This document shows, piece by piece, positions 52,900 through 63,897 of a stretch of DNA of 64,000 nt. The first letter of the stretch is position 1. The number at the start of each line of letters is the position of its first letter. Origin of the DNA: Hypericum androsaemum (taxonomy: Eukaryota; Streptophyta; Magnoliopsida; Malpighiales; Hypericaceae); NCBI GenBank assembly GCA_963995505.1, contig OZ023189.1, forward strand, positions 2,307,155 through 2,371,154. The letters run 5' to 3'. A program made the translations under genes and the position numbers. The notes under the pieces were generated by a model, which had not been told where the DNA came from, searched no databases, and saw only the letters and a list, made by a program, of their open reading frames with translations.

Positions 52900-54463
52900 A
52901 CATTACGCTAGCAGGGCTGATGAATCGCCGAGTAATCTTCCTGTACAATCCATATATCCATCATGATAATGGATATACAGTGATATTTGTACTCCGTGAT
53001 ACACATATGTCGTCCAAAATTCTACCCAGATCTTCACATGGCCTTCGTAAATACTATTCCAATTTTGGCCAGCCTGACCCCGACCATCCACCGCACTATG
53101 TATCGCCTCATCAATCTCAGGTCTAGCCAGAATACCCTGGAGTAAGCCGAACTGTCATAACACCCGATCAAGATAATGTCACTCCACATGTAAATAGCAT
53201 ATCAATAGGACTCGTGCCAATCACAAGCCATAATCACGATGGCATATTGTCGGGAGATTGCCAAAGATCGCGTCATTATATGGCATCCATACAACCTATA
53301 ATAAATGTACACACTCGTAGCTCGTCCAAATGGTGATGGTGATATAATCAACAAGAATTAACTAATACAATATATATGCAACACAATATGATTTAAGTCA
53401 AAACTATTCATTATAATTTAATAAATAAATTACTTACATCTGATTCTCTAAGCTCCTCCAACCTACATCTGTAAACAGATACGACTATTATTTTTTTGCT
53501 GGCAGCTCTGTTTAATTTTCCACTCCACCTGCACAGTGACATAAATATACTACGTCAAGTCTATCATGTTAATCAGCGGCTAAAGTGCATTAAGTAGTAA
53601 TTTGTATCTGATGTCCAGTGCTTGCCCTAGTTGTTGCACTACTGGATATAACAAAACTGGATGATTTGGGATGATCCATTCCCAAGCCCACATACATACT
53701 AACGTCATAGCACCGACAATAAGTGAACGTGTCGAGCTTGTAGCTTTACATAAATGGCTGTACGTGTGTGCCAAACACGCACTACCCCAGCTGTAAGAAC
53801 CAATTGTCTCTACATTCTCGAGAAGTGGCAACCAGTATGTGTTGACCCTCGCATCACTGGACTCGGGAAAAAGAATGCATCTGCTCGAACATATCGTTTC
53901 ACGACCTCATCACCAGCATCAATCGGGATAGTAGCAGGGTCAAAATGGTCCTCGAACCATTTTAGGGCAATTTGATTTTTCCAAACTATTCCAGGGGTAT
54001 CTGCCGGGTTAATGCCAAATAGGCATACGCACAACTCGTGCCAATCAGGAGGTGTCTGCAACCCTATTACTGGGTGTCCATTGATAGGAAGCCCGAATAA
54101 CACAGCAATGTCCTGGAAAGTAACAGTCATCTCACCCACAGGCATATGGAATGTATGGATCTCGGGCCGCCACCGCTCCACCAAGGCTGTAATAAATGCC
54201 ATTTCGAGAACGATCCATCCAATACACCACACATCCCAGAAACCTGCCTCCTTCATATAGGCTATAAAGGCCTCGTTCTGCACATGAGACACCGTCCATC
54301 TCCGTCGGTGTATCTTCAACAATGTGTCCTGATTATCGTTAATCTCTTCACGAACCTCACGGTTCCACACCTCCTGAGAACGGTGCACATCCTAGTGCAC
54401 TAATACCGATAGATCTAAGGGCCCTCCATTCCCTAAAAGATGCCCGTATGGTTGTGCATCCAT
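52900..54463 (-). pseudogene. Plant mobile domain (PMD) gene carried by the MULE
   Basis: ATG at 54463 gives MDAQPYGHLLGNGGPLDLSV, a TAG (54392-54394), then a 192-codon run (53810-54388): FIAYMKEAGFWDVWCIGWIV, MAFITALVERWRPEIHTFHM, PVGEMTVTFQDIAVLFGLPI and HPVIGLQTPPDWHELC. These are the signature of the aminotransferase-like plant mobile domain, as in MAIN/MAIL1. A frameshift near 53825 leads to LLENVETIGSYSWGSACLAH and WAWEWI (53580-53831). Further pieces around 52903-53150 read GQFGLLQGILARPEIDEAIH and GQNWNSIYEGHVKIWVEFW. PMDs are known both as host silencing/genome-stability proteins and as transposon cargo. This copy is broken. Confidence 0.88.
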
Positions 54464-54604
54464 ATCTAAACAACACAATAGACATACAATTCTACTTACT
54501 AATATATTAACAAAATTAGCAAATCCAACAATGTTAAGTAGTGAACAATTATAACATTAATCAAAAAATTTATTCAAATAGCGTTATAAAATTGATATAA
54601 CATT

Positions 54605-54765
54605 TACAATTTTGGTCGAACCAGTTGGACCATATTTCGGTCAAACTGATCGAACCAAAATTTGGTCGAACTGATCGTACGAAATTTTGGTCGGACCGGC
54701 CATACCAAAATATCGGTCGGACCGGTCACACCAAAATATCGATCAACCCGGTCAGACCAAATAGA
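54605..54765 (+). repeat. Short tandem motif GGTCGGACCGGTC/CCAAAATATC
   Basis: About five units of 25-29 bp share TTTGGTCG.ACTGATCG and TCGGTCGGACCGGTCA. Related words occur in the left arm at 46970-47010 (GGTCCGACTGG, AGACCGGTCAGA), so the motif is present in both halves of the MULE. Confidence 0.6.
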
Positions 54766-55139
54766 TTGAACCTTGATTCACTAAAAATTATTCTATTAAC
54801 CAAGATAATTAATTAACATCAACAATTAACCAATAAACTATTTAACTAACATCACCAATTAATTCATTAACTAACATTAATAATTAACCAATTAACTAAA
54901 ATAATTAACCTATTATATTAACCTATTAACCAAAACAATTCACCAATTAAATTAACCTATTAACTAATTAACATTTACCTAATGGCGACGGCGACGGCGA
55001 GCGAAGAGGCGAGGCGAGCGGACCCAGAGAGGCGAGGCGAGGCGAGGCGAGCGACGGCGAGGAGAGGCGAGCGGCGAGGTGAGGCCAGCTGAGGTGGGGA
55101 CGGGACGAGGAGGCGGAGCGAAAAGAGGGAAGGGCGATC

Positions 55140-55479
55140 TAAGTGAGTGGCTGAAAAAAGTCAAATTTCGGTGTCTATTTATTGACCAAAATCAGACTTT
55201 TTTTGTCGGATCTTGGTCATTCGACTGAAATAGTCAGATTTACCGACCAAAATCTGACTTTTTTTGTCGGATCTTGGTCATCCGACTTTTTTTGTCGGAT
55301 CTTGCCATCTGACTTAAAAAGTTGGATCTTGGTCATCCGACAAAAAAAGTTAATTCTTGGTCCAAGATCCGACTTTTTTACCTGTCTGTGCCACGTGGAC
55401 ACCGTCCCCACAATCCTTTTAATTCGGACACTTTTTTCATAAATAGTGGTAAATAGTAATACCAAACAGATAAAATACC
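55140..55479 (-). repeat. Right terminal inverted repeat and subterminal motif cluster
   Basis: It contains about seven copies of GTCGGATCTTGGTC or GACCAAAATCTGAC and ends with the inverted copy of the left end (ATTCGGACACTTTTTTC ...). GGCGAGGCGA repeats at about 54985-55075 lie just inside. Confidence 0.75.
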
Positions 55480-55488
55480 TGATATATA

Positions 55489-55528
55489 TGCTTGTTCAAA
55501 CTATAATTTATTACTAATATTTCCAACA
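55489..55528 (+). mobile_element. Last 40 bp of the split solo LTR
   Basis: TATGCTTGTTCAAACTATAA and the following TTACTAATATTTCCAACA match the end of the Copia-B LTR (28552-28592), completing the LTR that was interrupted at 46258. Confidence 0.85.
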
Positions 55529-55875
55529 TAAATATCCTTGATATTATTTTAGGAATAACAGAACTTTACTTGTCAAAAAAATAAAGGAATAAAAAGTAAC
55601 ATTAAAACAGGTGGACGAATACCAGGATTGTTAAGATTTTATAGCAAAAATTATACTCAACTCACTAGTTTATAAATTTATTACTGATGCGATCTTTATT
55701 TTCTTTAAATATTTTGCCATTCTTTTTTTTGAGGAGAATATATTTTTCCATTCTTGTATCTTGTTAAACGTTACTCTAATGTCTAATGCTGACAATTAAT
55801 GTAAGGTGGGTCGGATGACAACGAATCTTGACTCGTTTCCCAGGAGTCAGTGGGTCAATTAAATTATCCACCCCT
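55529..55875. other. Spacer, no gene seen
   Basis: It lies between the split solo LTR and the Athila LTR. AT-rich, no supported features. Confidence 0.5.
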
Positions 55876-57433
55876 TGCGGAAATAGCAAAATATTGCTCG
55901 AGAGGAATGATGTACGCAAAATTGCGAACAATTAAACGCACAAGCAAATAGTATAGTGGTAAGTAAGGTTCTTAGAACTGAGGGTTGAACACTAAATCAA
56001 GGCAAGTAATTGTGTGAAGCGAAAAAATTAAAGTTTTATAATGATTGTGAAAGGTCGCAAGTAAATAAACGAGATCGAAAACGCAAATAAAAGACGAGTT
56101 GTAAATCAATGGAGATAAACGAGCACGATACCCTTACGGACTACCCATCTATGTCGAGACTATGGTTTTTATGAAGTTCTAACTAGTACCCGGAGTGTTC
56201 TAATGCATCTCCCTAACGCTTCCGCTCATTAGGATGACAAAACTAAGCTAGAGTAGTTCATGATTACTAATCAACGCTTCCGCTCATTAATTAGACTAAG
56301 AACTAAACTAAACTCAATTATGATGTTAACTCCTAGCGGGTTATCCCTTAGTATCAAGATTCCTCATTAATACCTTAAGACATGTCAATTGACTCTTTCG
56401 TTGATTCTAATGCCTTCCGGTCCATTATTATCAACTAAATAATCTAAGTGATCAAGTTAAATTAAGCATTAAGATCATCAATTGACAACTACTACGAAAG
56501 ATAATCAAACCATAGCTAACATAGACAAGTAATCACATAATTAGGGCATCGCACTCACGAGAGAACTACTCGCTAAGCATGTTGACAAAGCAGAAAAAAG
56601 ATTAACGAAGAACATGATTGCAATTAACATAAAGGTAGAGATAGAGAAAGCTTAGTCGTGATGATCAAGCCTTGCCAATCCTTTTCTCGTAGCTAACTGA
56701 AATCGCGGCTTTATTAAACTCCAAGGCTGTGTCAAGTTACCGTCGAAACGTCTCTCTAAAGCCTAAGAAACTAAGACCTATATATAAGCAAAAGTCTAAC
56801 TAGAAATTAAAAAAACCTAGAGGAGGTTAAGCTAAATTGGAAGTCTTGCTGACCAAGTAATAATAAAATAACATAACTTAAGTCCTAAAGCCAAAATATG
56901 AGGCTAAAAGTCGAATATAACTGAAACAAATTGAGTCTCCGTGTTAGAAGGAAGTCTGAAAAATCTATCGTCGAGGGTCTGGCGCCCGCCAATGGAGTTG
57001 GCGCTCGCCAACATAGCTTTCTGTAACAGACTTGGCGCCCGCCAAGTATTTGGCGCTCGCCAAATCCCTGATCAGCTTCATCGCATCTTCGTATTTTACA
57101 GTTTTGACCCTCTTCCGCTTCGAATTTGGCTTTGACTATAAAATACGAAATGTAGATCTCTCTTCAAGATTTCCAATGGTATCTCATTTGATATAATTGG
57201 ACACTCGAGCTGAAAGTTATAACTTTTGTAATATAGTCTCTCAAAATCACCCCTCGAACAACCTCCATTGAGCTCCAATTTCCTACAAAATATGACAATG
57301 GTAGAAATCCATTCCCGAACATAAATATACTAAAATAATCATAAGACTTGACATGACATGATGAATATAACTCAAAATATGACTAAATACACACAAAATA
57401 TATGATAAAATATGAGCATTTACACACTCATCA
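55876..57433 (-). repeat. 3' LTR of the Athila element
   Basis: The plus strand starts TGCGGAAATAGC and ends CACTCATCA, i.e. TG...CA on either strand. At its right edge a purine-rich tract (minus strand AAGTGTGGGGGTG at 57434-57446) is the polypurine tract expected before an Athila 3' LTR. The low-coordinate end is inferred from the TG motif. A TATATATAAG box occurs near 56780-56790. Four E2F-like palindromes lie at 56979-57063. Confidence 0.65.
56979..57063. repeat. Four TTGGCGCCCGCCAA-type palindromes in the Athila LTR
   Basis: Copies at 56979-56992, 56998-57011, 57032-57045 and 57050-57063 each read (T/C)TGGCGC(C/T)CGCCAA. The last includes TTTGGCGC, a match to the E2F consensus TTTSSCGC. 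Three related copies lie in the element interior (60615-60681). Confidence 0.8.
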
Positions 57434-58860
57434 CACCCCCACACTTATTTCCTTGCTTGTCCTCAAGTAAGGCACATCAGACACCCCACAATTTCATAAT
57501 CTTATTAAATGACCACCCCACGACCGAGTAGTGTACTTACCTGAGCACAAGGAGTAAGAACGTGTAGACATCGCATCCTTAATAGTTTAACCCAGTTTTC
57601 GCACTTAGTAGATTACACTATAAGGTTGACCACTCAGAGGTTAAGAAATTTAAGCTCACATATATGAGTAGTCAACTACCTATCACTCGCGTACACGTCC
57701 GGGATCTCAAAGTTTCATACGTCTCACTCAGTGGTGTCTCGATAAATGCAGGGCTCATGATCAAGGAGACTTTTCATTGGGTTGTAATGGGGTTAGGGTC
57801 AGGTGAGGATAATATATGTGGGAAGTAGCTAAACCACACGGCCGAGGAGCTCACAAAAATGTTCTAGCTCTCGTCTATTCTAAACATCTCACGCTATATC
57901 TAATATGCACTCATCCCAATATTACCCCCAAATCCTATTGACCACATAGCTCGAGCCGTGCCATTTATTCACTTTCCAACCTCTTTCCAAACTTTTCACT
58001 TTCCATCATTCAACGTTTGTTCCATTTCCAACTTTTCCAATCCCTTTTCATCACTTTTTTTTTCACTTCTTTTCCTTCACTTCTCGCTTTCTTTCTCCTT
58101 TCTTTTTTTTTCTTTTCACTTTTCACAACCTTCCTCAATCACATCCATTCATCACTTTACATATCAAAGGCAACTGGTCTCGGCTTCTTTGTTGGCCTCA
58201 TTTCTACCCATTTTCCCCATTGTTCATTCCCAAGCTATTCTACCAAATGAACCCTTACAATTATACCCCAAAGATAAAAACCTAATGCATCCTCGGACCA
58301 AAGTGATCAAAGGTGGGTAAGATTGTGGATATAGGGCTTACATATTGGCTTACATATAATATTTCAAGGAAAAAGGCTTAAGCTCAACGTGTTTAAACAA
58401 GGGATATACAGGATTTTCAGCTCTAAGGCTCTAGGCTCCAAATCAAAGATGGCCCCCGTCCTCTCATTTATACCCACACCACCAAAATGGTACCAAGTGA
58501 TGGTATGAAACCCGATGACCGGAGCAATGTAGGCACCTCATGCTATGCGAAGATGGTTGTCTCCTCCTTCAGCTCTAAAATCTCACAAGGTCACTCGTCA
58601 ATGCCGCTAATATAATCTACCAAGTGCAACCACTAACCTAAACAACCAAGGGTGTTGTTCCTACACGTCTTTACTCATCATGCTCAGGTTTGATTCCTAA
58701 CAAGGTATGGAATTTAACTTCTAACAAAAGTTCAAAATTTGAGGGGGGAGGTTCATCATCTGCTTTTGACAACACTGCATTCAAAAACACAAACAAACGC
58801 AATCCTAAATTCAGACCTAGACTCGATCACATACGCCAAATTGAAATAAAATGCACGTTG

Positions 58861-58891
<31 letters not shown>

Positions 58892-59150
58892 ACGCTTATT
58901 AAACACATTGTCCGCAATGTAGGGGACACAAGCAAATAGCACAGCATAGAAACAAAGACTACAAGGACATGACAGACACTACGATAATAGACAATACGAA
59001 AGGGAAGGGATTGGTACCGCCCTGTCACTCGTGAGGTAGAGGTGGTGGTGGAAAGGGGAAATTAGCGCGCATCCACTCAAGCTGCTCGAGCTGAGCCGCT
59101 TCCATCCGTGTGTGATACTCTCGCTGGGCAGCAAATTGGGCGGCCTCCAT
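57434..59150 (-). other. Athila 3' non-coding region
   Basis: Long untranslated stretch between the ORF-1-like gene and the 3' LTR, as usual in Athila elements. It contains the polypurine tract (57434-57446), a CT-rich stretch (57960-58140) and a poly-C run (58862-58891). No convincing gene. Confidence 0.6.
58862..58891. repeat. Poly-C run of about 30 bases (poly-G on the minus strand)
   Basis: The uninterrupted C run could form a G-quadruplex in minus-strand element RNA. The exact length may be affected by sequencing or assembly error. Confidence 0.85.
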
Positions 59151-60207
59151 TCAAACATTGTACTCGAGTTGTCGTTGCCAATGGGCCTCAGAAGCAGTGA
59201 CTAGCTCGTGGAGCTGAAGTTGTATGCCATTGAACTGCTGTTGGAGCTCACGAAGCCCGACCTGGGGTGGCAGAATCTGGGAGGGTGTGGTCGCCTTGAG
59301 ATGGTCTTGGACAGGTTTTCGGTTCTCCCATGCCTTGTAAGTCACCATCTCCTGGCCATTGCGCTCGGACTTCTCGTTGAGGTTGCTGTGGTTAAGGTGG
59401 TTGATGTTGATGGGGACAGAATTGCTAGTGGGACCCACATAACTTGCATATTTGTCAGGGAAAAAGTGCTCTGCGAGCCGTGAAATAATATGTCCCAAGT
59501 TCAAGCGGGCCGGCTGGGCAGTGATAGTGCATTCAAAAACCTCAATCAGTAAAGCAAATGTGCTAAATGGTATCTTGCGACGTAGACAATGAATGGCATA
59601 TAGTTGGGACCGGAACACCTTGCTTTCCTCAGACTGACCGCTAAATGTGAGAGTCATAAAACGATGCAGAATGCCAATGCAAGGGTCCTTAATAAGGGAA
59701 CTGGGGGCCTTGCCAGACTCATATTTGCTAAAACTAGTGATATCAAGCTATTCCTTATGGGCCAGCTCAAAAGGCGTAAAATCTAAAGGCCCCCGACCCC
59801 GACGGATGCCTATGATGCATCGCAAGAGTGGCTCAGTCACTTCAATTGGGCAGCAAAAGAAGAATGATTCCCAGCAATGGTCAGGGTGCAGTAAAACTCA
59901 AGTGACAAAGTGTCTTTAGCAGAGATAGCATTAGTAGCAAAATGCTCTCAACCAAAGTGTTCTAGTGCATTGCGTAAATCCTCCTCGACTCTTAATATTC
60001 GCATATCATCCCAATTAATCGTAAAATGACTAAGGTGTTCAAGCTTAGAGAGTCGGGTATACCTCTCCCCTCCCAATCGTAGTAGATGGCGAAGGGGGCG
60101 TCATAGTTTCGGGCAATGTTGCATGGCGGCGAAGCATTGGGGCGAGCCTTCTTATGAGTGGGTGGCTGCTTGCCACCCCCACGACTCGAGCCGGCTGTAA
60201 TGACCAT
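59151..60207 (-). pseudogene. ATHILA ORF-1-like protein gene
   Basis: The minus frame at 59992-60207 begins MVITAGSSRGGGKQPPTHKK with a basic, low-complexity N-terminus and DAPFAIYYDWEGRGIPD. The middle (59657-59990) is broken by frameshifts. Segment 59151-59657 reads MTLTFSGQSEESKVFRSQLY, RKIPFSTFALLIEVFECTIT and RLNLGHIISRLAEHFFPDKY, ending in a Gln/His-rich stretch (LQQQFNGIQLQLHELVTASE). This layout matches the ATHILA ORF-1 family located between pol and the 3' LTR in Athila elements, sometimes called env-like. Molecular function is unknown. Confidence 0.6.
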
Positions 60208-60829
60208 GATGGTGCACGGGAGTGGGTGGCCGGAGCTCCAGCAAGTGGTGGTCAGTGGTGGCGGTCGGCGGTGGTCAGCACTGGTAGGCTCGGGGCAGAG
60301 GCCGCGCTGTGGGGATCACTTTCTCTCAAAGCGGTACTTGGCATTGAAGCTTCATTGGAAAGCAATCGGAGTTGGAAGAAAAATTTAGGGTAGGACCCCC
60401 CGGGTAACCAAGGAGAGCACGCCGGACGAAGTTACTGGTCGGGGAGGCTCGACGGATGAAATTGAGGCTTCGGGTGCATGGCCCACGGGTGAGCGGTGAG
60501 CGGTGGTGGTCGATTGTGGTGGTCCGCTCTGGGGATGGGCGGTTCTCTTCTTAGATGTGGTGGAGCAAGTGGAGAAGAAAGGAACCCGCCCCCTTCGATT
60601 TTTTTTAACGAGGCTTAGCGCCCGCCAAGCCAATTGGCGCCCACCAATGATTCTCTGTGTGCCAGCGTTGGCGCCCGCCAATTCGTTTCTTTCGCTCTTT
60701 TTTATAAAAAAATTTCTCTGCAAAACAAATAAACATAATTAAACTAGATTACTGAAGCAAAAATACAGAAAATAAAAGCACATGGAATTCAAAATTTGAA
60801 ACATGCTAATTTTGAGTTGTTAGCTTGAC
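60208..60829 (-). other. Spacer between Athila pol and the ORF-1-like gene
   Basis: Contains three TTGGCGCC-type palindromes (60615-60628, 60634-60647, 60668-60681) like those of the LTR. Short frames here (60154-60393, 60385-60723) show no family resemblance. Confidence 0.5.
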
Positions 60830-61978
60830 TTAATACTCCCTGGGACTAAGGTGCGGATGGTGGAAGCAACGTATGCACGACTCCAGCGTGCTCCACATCA
60901 CACCCAAGGTACAGTTTGCACCGTTGGCCGTTGACTTTAAATGTTCATCCCTCCGGATGCTGAACTTCAATAGCCCCATATGGGCAACACTGATGATCTT
61001 AAATGGCCCTCTCCACCGTGACTTCAGCTTACCAGGGAACAGCTTCAAGCGTGAATTGTATAGCAGTACTTGTTGTCCCACCTGGAAGTCTTTTGTGCTG
61101 ATATGAGCGTCGTGTCTTTTCTTGGTAGTTTCCTTATAGATCCGTGAGCTTTCAAAGGAACTTGAGCGAATTTCTTCGAGTTCTTGGAGTTGTAGGACTC
61201 GACGTTCTCCAGCAAGCTTGTAATCGTAGTTCAAGGCCTTAATCGCCCAAAATGCTCGATGTTCGATTTCCACTGGAAGGTGACATGCTTTGCCATAGAC
61301 CAAACGATAGGGTGTTGTACCAATTGGGGTCTTGAAAGCGGTGCGGTAAGCCCATAGTGCATCATCCAGCTTCAAAAACTAATCTTTACGGGCTGAACTC
61401 ACCTGCTTCTCTAAGATCCTCTTCAGCTCCCTATTAGAAACTTCAACTTGGCCACTCATTTGAGGATGATACGGAGTGGCTACCTTGTGAGTGACACCAT
61501 AGCGTATGAGAAGTGTGGCGAATGGTTGATTGTAAAAGTGCGACCCGCCATCGCTGATAATTGCACGAGGACCACCGAATCAGGCAAAAAGTTTTTTGAG
61601 AAAGCGTAGGACCACCCTGGCATCGTTGGTTGGGGTAGCCCAGGCCTCCACCCACTTGGAGACATAGTCGACTCCAATAATTATGTACTTGTTACCTTTA
61701 GATGGGGGGAAGGGACACATAAAGTCAATCCCCCACACGTCAAATAGCTTGACCTCCAAGATGCTCGATTGAGGCATTTCATCTCTTCGAGAGACATTCC
61801 CCATTCTTTGACATCGATCACAGCATTCTGCGAACTCTCTGGCATCCTTGAAAATGGTGGGCCAATAAAACCCACACTCTAACACTCTTGAAGCTGTCCT
61901 TGCTGCACCGAAGTGGCCAGCGTAAACTGACCCATGACATTCCTGGAGGACAGATGGTATCTCATCATCCGAAATACA
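60830..61978 (-). pseudogene. Athila integrase
   Basis: Reading from 61978 down: [40 protein letters not shown] and DRCQRMG form the H2C2 zinc domain. The core has [16 protein letters not shown] (Asp), [10 protein letters not shown] (Asp) and [16 protein letters not shown] (Glu). The C-terminal part at 60830-61375 ([56 protein letters not shown]) is characteristic of Athila/Tat integrase. In-frame TGA stops lie near 61978 and 61579 and a TAG near 61380. The DDE residues remain. Confidence 0.92.
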
Positions 61979-62542
61979 TCACCTTAGGAGGCCATCAGCG
62001 CAGCGGCGGAAAAGGTATGGCTCATCCCACATGTAAAAGCGAATATCGCTGAGGAACTTCTTTTTCTGAGAGTAGCTCAGGCCTTCGGGCATGACTTCAC
62101 TCACCAAGTAGTTAGCAAAATATGCGTACCATAGAGGGCTCATTGACTGCACATAGAACAAGGCTTCATCCGGAAAGTACTCGAGGATCCTCCCTTCTTT
62201 GTCCATGCCATCACTATTCTCCAAGCGAGACAAATGATCTACTACCACATTCTCCGTACCCTTCTTATCTTTGATCACCAAGTCAAACTCCTGCAAGAGT
62301 AAAATCCAACGGATAAGTCGGGGTTTCGCATCTTGTTTAGCAAAGAGGTACCTCAAGGCGGCATGGTCGGTGTAGATGATGACTTTCGAACATAGTAGGT
62401 AAGGCCTAAACTTGTCGCAAGCATACACCACTGCAAGCATCTCTTTTTCTGTGGTAGTGTAGTTGAGTTGTGCTCCAGCGAGGATGCGACTGGTGTAGTA
62501 GATGACATGCAGGCACCCATCTTTCCTTTGGCCTAGGAACAA
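61979..62542 (-). pseudogene. Athila RNase H and connection
   Basis: The minus frame reads [60 protein letters not shown] and [20 protein letters not shown], followed by the linker to integrase. TTTEKE and YTDHAAL are RNase H core motifs. It is separated from RT by a frameshift near 62540 and from integrase by a TGA near 61977. Confidence 0.92.
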
Positions 62543-63627
62543 CCCAATGCATCATTGCTGACATTGCACATGAGCTCGAATGGGAGGTCCCAAGATGGTG
62601 AAGTGATGACCGGGGCAGTGACCAATGCCATCTGGAGTGTCCTGAAAGCACTTAAACAAGAATTTTTAAACTCAAAAGGGACATCCTTATTTAAGAGGTT
62701 AGTCAAGGGTTTCGCAATAGAAGAAAAATCCTTAATAAAGCGGTGATAAAACCCGGCATGTCCAAGGAAGGCACGGACGCCTTTGACTGTCGTGGGTGGT
62801 TGCATCTTTTCTATCGCTTCAGTCTTGGCACGATCAACTTCAATTCCCTTATTGGAGATCTTGTGACCCAACACAATGCCTTCTTCGACCATAAAGTGGC
62901 ACTTCTCCCAATTGAGCACGAGTCTCTTTTCTTCGCATCTCTGGAGTACTTTATCCAAGTTATGAATGCACCCCTCAAATGAATCTCCAAAGAAAGAAAA
63001 ATCATCCATGAACACCTCTATGATGTCTTCATTCATTCCCTAAAATATTGCCATCATGCACCATTGGAAGGTGGCGGGCGCATTGCATAAACCGAAAGGC
63101 ATTCTCCTGTAGGCAAAAGTGCCAAAGGGAAAAGTGAAAGTAGTCTTCTGTTGGTCTCCAGGATAGATGATTACCTGATTATACCCAGAGTAGCCATCGA
63201 AAAAGCAGTAATAAGCATGTCCAGCGATGCGCTCCAATATTTGATCAATGAAGGTAAGGGGAAAGTGATCCTTTCGAGTAGCAGCATTGAGCTTCCTATA
63301 GTCGATGCACACCCACCATTCGGTAACTGTTCTGGTTGAGATGAGCTCTCCCTCTTCATTAGTTTGTACTGTCATACCTCCCTTCTTGGGTATGCATTGA
63401 ACAGGGCTCACCCATTCACTATCTGAAATAGGGTAGATAATTTCAGCGTCGAGAAGTTTGATTTCCTCCTTCTTCACGACCTCCTTCATATTGGGATTGA
63501 GTCTTCTTTGACGATCTGCCTTGGGCTTTGCTCCCTCCTCCATATTGATGCGATGCATCACAATATCTGAGCTAATTCCTTGGATATCAGAAATTTGCCA
63601 TCCCATGGCTTTGATTCTCTTATTCAC
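62533..63627 (-). pseudogene. Athila reverse transcriptase
   Basis: One frame with a single TAG near 63039. The first half reads QRRLNPNMKEVVKKEEIKLL, EIIYPISDSEWVSPVQCIPK, DYRKLNAATRKDHFPLTFID and FGTFAYRRMPFGLCNAPATF. The second half has the catalytic VFMDDFSFFG, then RCEEKRLVLNWEKCHFMVEE and GVRAFLGHAGFYHRFIKDFS. These are textbook Athila-type RT motifs. The enzyme would make element cDNA. The TAG between the halves and the later frameshift disable it. Confidence 0.93.
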
Positions 63628-63648
63628 CAGGGGTAGGACTTGCTCTTC

Positions 63649-63897
63649 TTACTTTTGAGTAAGCTTGTTGGAGATGATGATGGGTAGCCGTCCTCCTTCT
63701 TTCAAGAAGGCATATCGCAAGTGAGGGGGCAATTCCTTCAATTCTAAAGTTGGGGCATTAATGGTAGATGGCAGTGTGGGTGCCCTCCTATAGAGTTCTA
63801 ATTCTAATTTGGCCTCCTCCTTGTCTACTTCTTCATCCTCTTCGACCTCTTCAATTTGGCATGCTTGATCGAGAGACTCCTCGTCTTCCTCTTCCAT
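63649..63897 (-). pseudogene. Athila pol segment upstream of RT
   Basis: An acidic stretch (MEEEDEESLDQACQIEEVEE) is followed by PTLELKELPPHLRYAFLKEG and IIISNKLTQK, the conserved lead-in to Athila RT. A stop near 63650 separates it from the RT frame, although the same translation phrase continues on the other side (EEQVLPLVNKRIKAMGW). The protease would lie further right, outside the window. Confidence 0.85.

Larger units (their letters stand above)
46259..55479. mobile_element. 9.2-kb Mutator-like element with several cargo genes
   Basis: Inverted ends run from GGGTTTTTTGTTTGAATGG at 46259 and, reversed, from GGTATTTTATCTGTTTGG at 55479. They share TGTTACTATT/TATTACTATT, AAAAAAGTGTCCGAATT and ACGTGGCACAGA over at least 150 bp. 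TTATATATA (46250-46258) and TGATATATA (55480-55488) form a 9-bp TSD with one mismatch, and the host LTR continues cleanly across the gap. Inside are a C-terminal MURA transposase remnant, two small unrecognised genes, an intron-containing gene with two OB-like modules, and a plant mobile domain gene on the minus strand. The transposase catalytic core is missing, so this copy would need help to move. Confidence 0.92.

Noticed and set aside
57958..58320. Phe/Ser-rich frame of 120 codons
   Set aside because: Translation of a CT-rich tract, antisense to the Athila 3' non-coding region. No domain.
60154..60723. Gly/Trp-rich and Ser-rich frames on both strands
   Set aside because: They overlap each other in a GC-rich spacer of the Athila element and resemble no family.
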